DNA of 64,000 bases, taken from NCBI GenBank assembly GCA_026120185.1, contig JANUWF010001281.1, positions 3,452,501 through 3,516,500 on the forward strand, in the 5' to 3' direction. This DNA comes from Voacanga thouarsii. Taxonomy: Eukaryota; Streptophyta; Magnoliopsida; Gentianales; Apocynaceae. The notes beneath the pieces are model-generated. The model saw only the letters and a list, made by a program, of their open reading frames with translations. It made no database searches and was not told where the DNA came from. Within the stretch, counting starts at the first letter, position 1. Each line of letters starts with the position of its first letter. Shown in pieces: positions 60,164-64,000 of the stretch. The position numbers and the translations under genes are program-made.

Positions 60164-60535
60164 CCTGTTGGGACAATTGGCTATGCTGCCCCAGAATATG
60201 TTCAAGAAGGCCATCTCTCGACTAGGAGTGATATATATGGCTTTGGGGTTGTGCTTTATGAGATCCTTACTGGGAGAGGAACTTTAGAAAGAAATTGGCC
60301 TCTATTGGAGCAGAAGAAGTTAGAGTGGGTGAAGCAGTTCCCAGTTGATAGCAGGAAGTTTAGCATGGTTATGGATCCGAGACTCTATAATCAATATTCT
60401 CTTATTGTTGCAAGGAGAATAGCAAAATTAGTAGATAGCTGCCTGAACAAACATGCCAGAGATCAGCCGACCATTAGTCAAGTGGTGGAAGTCTTGAAGC
60501 AAGCTATACAAGATTCTGAAGAGGAAGGTTCTTAG
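60164..60535 (+). pseudogene. Receptor-like cytoplasmic kinase (RLCK VII) C-terminal exon
   Basis: Opens in phase 0 after acceptor TTTCTACTAG and runs 123 codons to a natural TAG. It encodes kinase subdomains VIII-XI: GTIGYAAPEYVQEGHLSTRS (APE motif), SDIYGFGVVLYEILTGR, EWVKQFPVDSRKF, MDPRLYNQYS and RDQPTISQVVEVLKQ. This is the C-terminal end of a PBL/PCRK-type RLCK, cytoplasmic kinases acting below immune and growth receptors. In many relatives the RSDVWS block is replaced as here by SDIYGFG. The N-lobe and catalytic loop are absent, so it cannot be active. An open stretch after the stop (about 60540-60643, with GAPEPSRSNLVAPNRH) may be further captured exon. The ATG-initiated frames overlapping it are shadows or internal starts. 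Confidence 0.8.
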
Positions 60536-62344
60536 CTACAGGAGCTCCTGAGCCTTCTAGAAGTAATCTGGTTGCCCCAAATAGACATACAAGTAACATG
60601 GGAATAATGACTACAAGACCCAAGAGTCATGCTGCTAAGGTAAATTGAATCTGCCCAAGCATAAGAATTGATAATGAACTGAGGTATAACATACTTGACT
60701 TTAGCCTAGACTTTCTTTTTGTTGATTCTTCTTCTTCTAATACCTTAACAAGCATGAATGCTTTGAGAGCCAAAAGTAGAGTTTGAATCTTTTTCGAACC
60801 AGAAATTGGTGTTACAATTCAAGATAGATGATTACAGAATTCCATTAACAGTCCATTCATTACTGCAGCTTGGCTCGCGTTTTTAGTTCATGTGAAATGC
60901 TTTGTTGAAGATGAACCATGGCTTTGCCAAGTGATCCCAGGCAATTTTGGCTTGCTTCATATTGATATGAATCAGGTTCCAGAGTTGTTACCTTAGTGCC
61001 CTCCTTCATTTGGTGATACCAAAGATATGGAAGGCAACGTTACTGATTCTGGCAGCCGAGAATCTGTGAGTTGCAACCTTCATCCTGCTTGAAGATTCAT
61101 ATTACTATCCCTCTTTTTGCAAAGTGTTTCACAAATTATTTCTCATGCTTAGTGCAGTCTTATTTGAAGCACCTATGACTAGCATTTGTTTTGTATAGTG
61201 CTCTTGGAAAGGTGATTATGATAATCATTACTTCACTTTCTGTTTGTGTATGTATGCACATGTTGACATTGTTTCTGTGGCATATGCTGTATTCCTTGTA
61301 GCAATGTGAATGGTAGAGTTTTAACTTTATTTAATCAAGTTGTAATGGAAATACAGGGGACATTGTACTAATTTCATCACTAAAATTTATTCCCTGGATC
61401 AACACTTAAAGATGCTATCATGATTATTAGAGCTGCCGTAAGCACATCACAGAGACCTTAACCACTTTGCATCGATAAGAAAATCAAATTTCTATATACT
61501 TTCAACAATTACAAGTTATGATATATTAATTCTATTAGATCCTCTCTTGATTTTCATCGACTTTATTGTGTGTGTGAATTTCCGGACATACAATGCCAGG
61601 GTCATGAATTGAAGGAGTATCCTGCACCACTAGGATATCACTAAATCCACAAAAGGGTTCCAAGGATCTATAGTACTACAAAACGGAAATTATATGTCGA
61701 TTTGATTTCAAGAAAGTTTCTCCATTCCCTAAAATGGCTAATATTCTTTGTCAAAAATTGATGTTGTAATTTGCTATATTATTTGTCATGTCAAGATTGT
61801 AATGAAATGAAATGCATTGCCTTAATATTCGATTATATTCCCATTTCTTCTTCTACGTGGTGGCACCCTGGTAGTTGTTCATTAGATTGAGCAATGTTTG
61901 GGCCTCTTACCTAGCTAATCCATGAAAATAGAAAAAAAAATAAAAAAATCAATCAAACTAAATATAAAATTTGAATAAAAATATAGTTAAATTGGACACA
62001 TGAATAATAAATAAATAAATTTGATTAAATGTTAGAGCAAAAATACGAAAACCAAAATGAAGGATTAATACAAAAAATTTATGAAATTGGATCAGTAGGT
62101 TAGGTTTCCATAGTCCACTTATATTGTGACTTGCTTCCTATTGAGAACTAGGCCTACCTCAATATTTTAATATTTGTTACAAGATTTCTATTACACACAT
62201 ATTATAACAAAAAAAATAACTAAAAAAAAAAGAAAGTAAACTAATATAATACAATATCTTGACAATTCAATTTTAAAGTAAATAAAAATTTATAATACAT
62301 ATTTTCGAAAAAATTCATTTCACCAAAATAAAATATAACATTAT

Positions 62345-62379
62345 CAATACTCCTGTGCAACGCACGGGTATCGACCTAG
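62345..62379 (+). other. Helitron 3' terminus (hairpin plus CTAG)
   Basis: A seven-base-pair stem, CCTGTGC/GCACGGG (one G-T pair), with loop AAC, then TATCGAC and CTAG. It matches the organisation of the other Helitron end (same AAC loop; CGACCTAGT shared). Confidence 0.85.
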
Positions 62380-64000
62380 TATAACAAATTTAGAGTCATT
62401 CTATTAGTAGTGTAAAAGATTTGAATGTGAATATTTGAGATACATCTCAATTTATGTAATGTGTGCTTGGAATATGAACAAAATAAGTTATTCATACTAT
62501 GGAATCATATAATTTAAAATTTAAAAACAAAAAACCGACATCTAATTTTCAAATAATTCTAAAAGATCCAGCATTACATAACTTTGTCCTCTAATTCATC
62601 ATAATAATTAGTTCGTGTGTGCTACAATTAAAAAATTAGCAATATCATTTATAGTTGGAAGCTGGAGACAGTTACCAAAGCCATGTTCTTTCCAGCACAG
62701 CACCAAGAGGGGGCAGGAAAGTTACTGAGTGTCCTTCGTGCACATGTTCGACAAGAGAAAACCTCCTTTTCAAATAATGTAGGGCACGTTAAGACATGCA
62801 AGAACCCAATGCTATCTCTGTTGAAAACGGGCCTCCCTAACCCTACCATTGCCTCTATGAAAGTTTCAGAGTTGTAGGAGTACCAATCCTACCGTTAAGC
62901 ACAACCTACCATTGTTCTACAGTTTCTTCGCAATGTCACTATTCCATACTCTCAAATTCTTATCTCTTTCTGGTGTCCCACTTTGCCAGCTTGACACTTG
63001 ATATCCAACTAGGAAGAAATGATTGGTAGAAGTGATAAGCCCAGCAGTGCTAAGAAGAACTAGTCGAATTGGCCAAGTTTGTTGATGACCACCTTTCTGC
63101 CAAGGCTACCATCAAGAAGATCGAGCTGGAAAATTTGCGTAGTTACCCTTCTTGTCTAAGTTGGTTCCTTGAAGACCTAGTTAGACGAGTTGGTTAACGA
63201 CCCCTTTTTCCTCAGGTCAATACCGTGATTTCATCTACAGAGGAAAACCTACTTAATTATTACTACTTCCAAACACCCCTCAAGGCTCTCTTCCCACTGG
63301 ATTCTAGCTAGACACTGGATGCAGTAAGCTGAAGGTGGGGAGGGGGAAGGTGTAGGAGACCTCAGTTGCATAGTAAATATTAGAGCACAAATGAGACCTT
63401 TGTTAATTGATTCTAACAAACTTCCAAGTGGGGAATGCACTTGGATGATGTCAACCTATGTGGTCCAATATGTTACCAAAGTGTGTTTTGCGCCATGTTC
63501 TTTGGAACTCTGCAATATTCGGCACAGAAGGTGCGTAACATGAGGTTCGATCTATCTATTGCTACTCTTTTTTTTTTTTTTTTTTAATTTTTTTTTATTA
63601 ATAAACACACCTGCAACTGCAATTCAAAAGTGCAAACATAACTCATGTGCCAAAAGACTTTTAAATCCAAAATAACAATGTGAAAATCTCAACACCAATT
63701 ATCTCAACTAACTCAAGGGACTATCTATTACTACTTGATACTGTAGAAGCCTTGGACCTTCTTCCATTCAATTTTGCTTCACAGACACCTTCATACTTTC
63801 AATGATATCTGAAAAACATGAATAATAGATCTCCTGAAGAAAAAAGAAGCTTTCCAGTTAAACAGGAATCTCCAAAAATTACAACCTAGTCAGAAAACTG
63901 CTTTGGAATCTAAGATGCTCTGGAATTACCCCGTAATGGTAAGGTTTTAAGCGAGGAGAGTAGCGAGAAAAAGGCAAGAACTCATCATTAGACACCAAAC
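62380..64000. other. No recognisable gene
   Basis: Short frames at 62649-62877 and 63249-63440 show no family signature. The region is less AT-rich than average around 62680-63480, so decayed coding sequence is possible. A T-run lies near 63568-63585. Confidence 0.4.

Larger units (their letters stand above)
57957..62379 (+). mobile_element. Second Helitron with captured gene fragments
   Basis: The 3' end is canonical: a CCTGTGC-AAC-GCACGGG hairpin (62352-62368), seven bases, then CTAG at 62376-62379 followed by T. The proposed 5' end is the TA-rich stretch at 57957-57992, followed by GTCTCCTGTTATGACACATGG, of which CTCCTG.TATGACAC.TGGC also follows the 5' end of the first Helitron. The exact TC start is blurred by the TA run. 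No Rep/helicase is visible. Inside are pieces of a Dof-like protein and a kinase on the minus strand, and a possible USP exon and a receptor-like cytoplasmic kinase exon on the plus strand. Confidence 0.65.

Noticed and set aside
62649..63440. Short frames in a GC-richer patch as a possible gene
   Set aside because: No motif, no splice pattern and stops in all frames; at most decayed coding DNA.
1..64000. CRISPR array, bacterial operon or phage features
   Set aside because: The window is plant nuclear DNA. All regular repeats are satellites, minisatellites or transposon subterminal arrays, with no spacer-repeat pattern.

Overview
The window looks like nuclear DNA of a eudicot plant. It is AT-rich, genes are intron-bearing and sparse, and most of it is layered transposable elements with plant signatures: CACTA (En/Spm), Helitron, hAT, Ty3/gypsy-type LTRs and small inverted-repeat elements. 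I could not fix the species. Only one short gene looks intact (27338..27781). All other protein similarity sits in decayed transposases or in exon fragments inside transposons.

Layout. 1-10.6 kb: gene-poor, with a dead hAT element (2.66-4.2 kb), a CACTA-like end rich in ACGACG motifs (4.54-5.08 kb), and an LTR end followed by an initiator-Met tRNA primer-binding site (5.96 kb). 10.8-16.7 kb: a stretch between inverted copies of a 25-bp motif, holding an unassigned two-exon gene fragment and a piece of a HemK/PrmC-type methyltransferase. 17.0-19.2 kb: a long inverted-repeat element with a 698-bp LTR-like insertion between 5-bp repeats. 19.8-22.85 kb: a minus-strand Helitron with both ends readable, carrying fragments of a WD40 (DCAF8-like) gene, a subtilase and an F-box gene. 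22.9-27.2 kb: AT-rich intergenic DNA with small repeats. 27.26-27.78 kb: a TATA box and a single-exon GTE/BET-like gene.

27,794-56,587 is one giant composite CACTA transposon of 28.8 kb. Its terminal inverted repeats match at 26 of the first 28 bases, and it is flanked by the 3-bp duplication GTT. It landed 12 bp after the stop codon of the GTE-like gene, whose 3' flank resumes at 56,588. On its minus strand it carries the usual two genes, TNPD-like (48.2-50.9 kb) then TNPA/Transposase_24-like (28.75-31.46 kb), both broken mainly by point nonsense codons. It has subterminal arrays of GTTGGTAA/TTACCAAC, a 1.1-kb tandem array with an internal minisatellite, and an 11-copy 152-bp satellite. Into the 1.1-kb array went an 11.4-kb Athila/Tat-like LTR element (TSD CAAAT), and into the right LTR of that went a 4.35-kb solo LTR (TSD GCCAG/GCCAA). 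An LTR-like piece also cuts off the 5' end of TNPD.

56.6-64 kb: the 3' flank of the GTE-like gene, a 270-bp MITE, and a second Helitron (about 57.96-62.38 kb) carrying fragments of a Dof-like protein, two protein kinases and possibly a universal-stress-protein gene. The last 1.6 kb shows nothing I recognise.

The main biological story is structural: three readable levels of nested insertion behind one small gene, and at least two Helitrons that shuffle host exons. Exon joins and family calls were made by reading translations by eye. No database search was possible.
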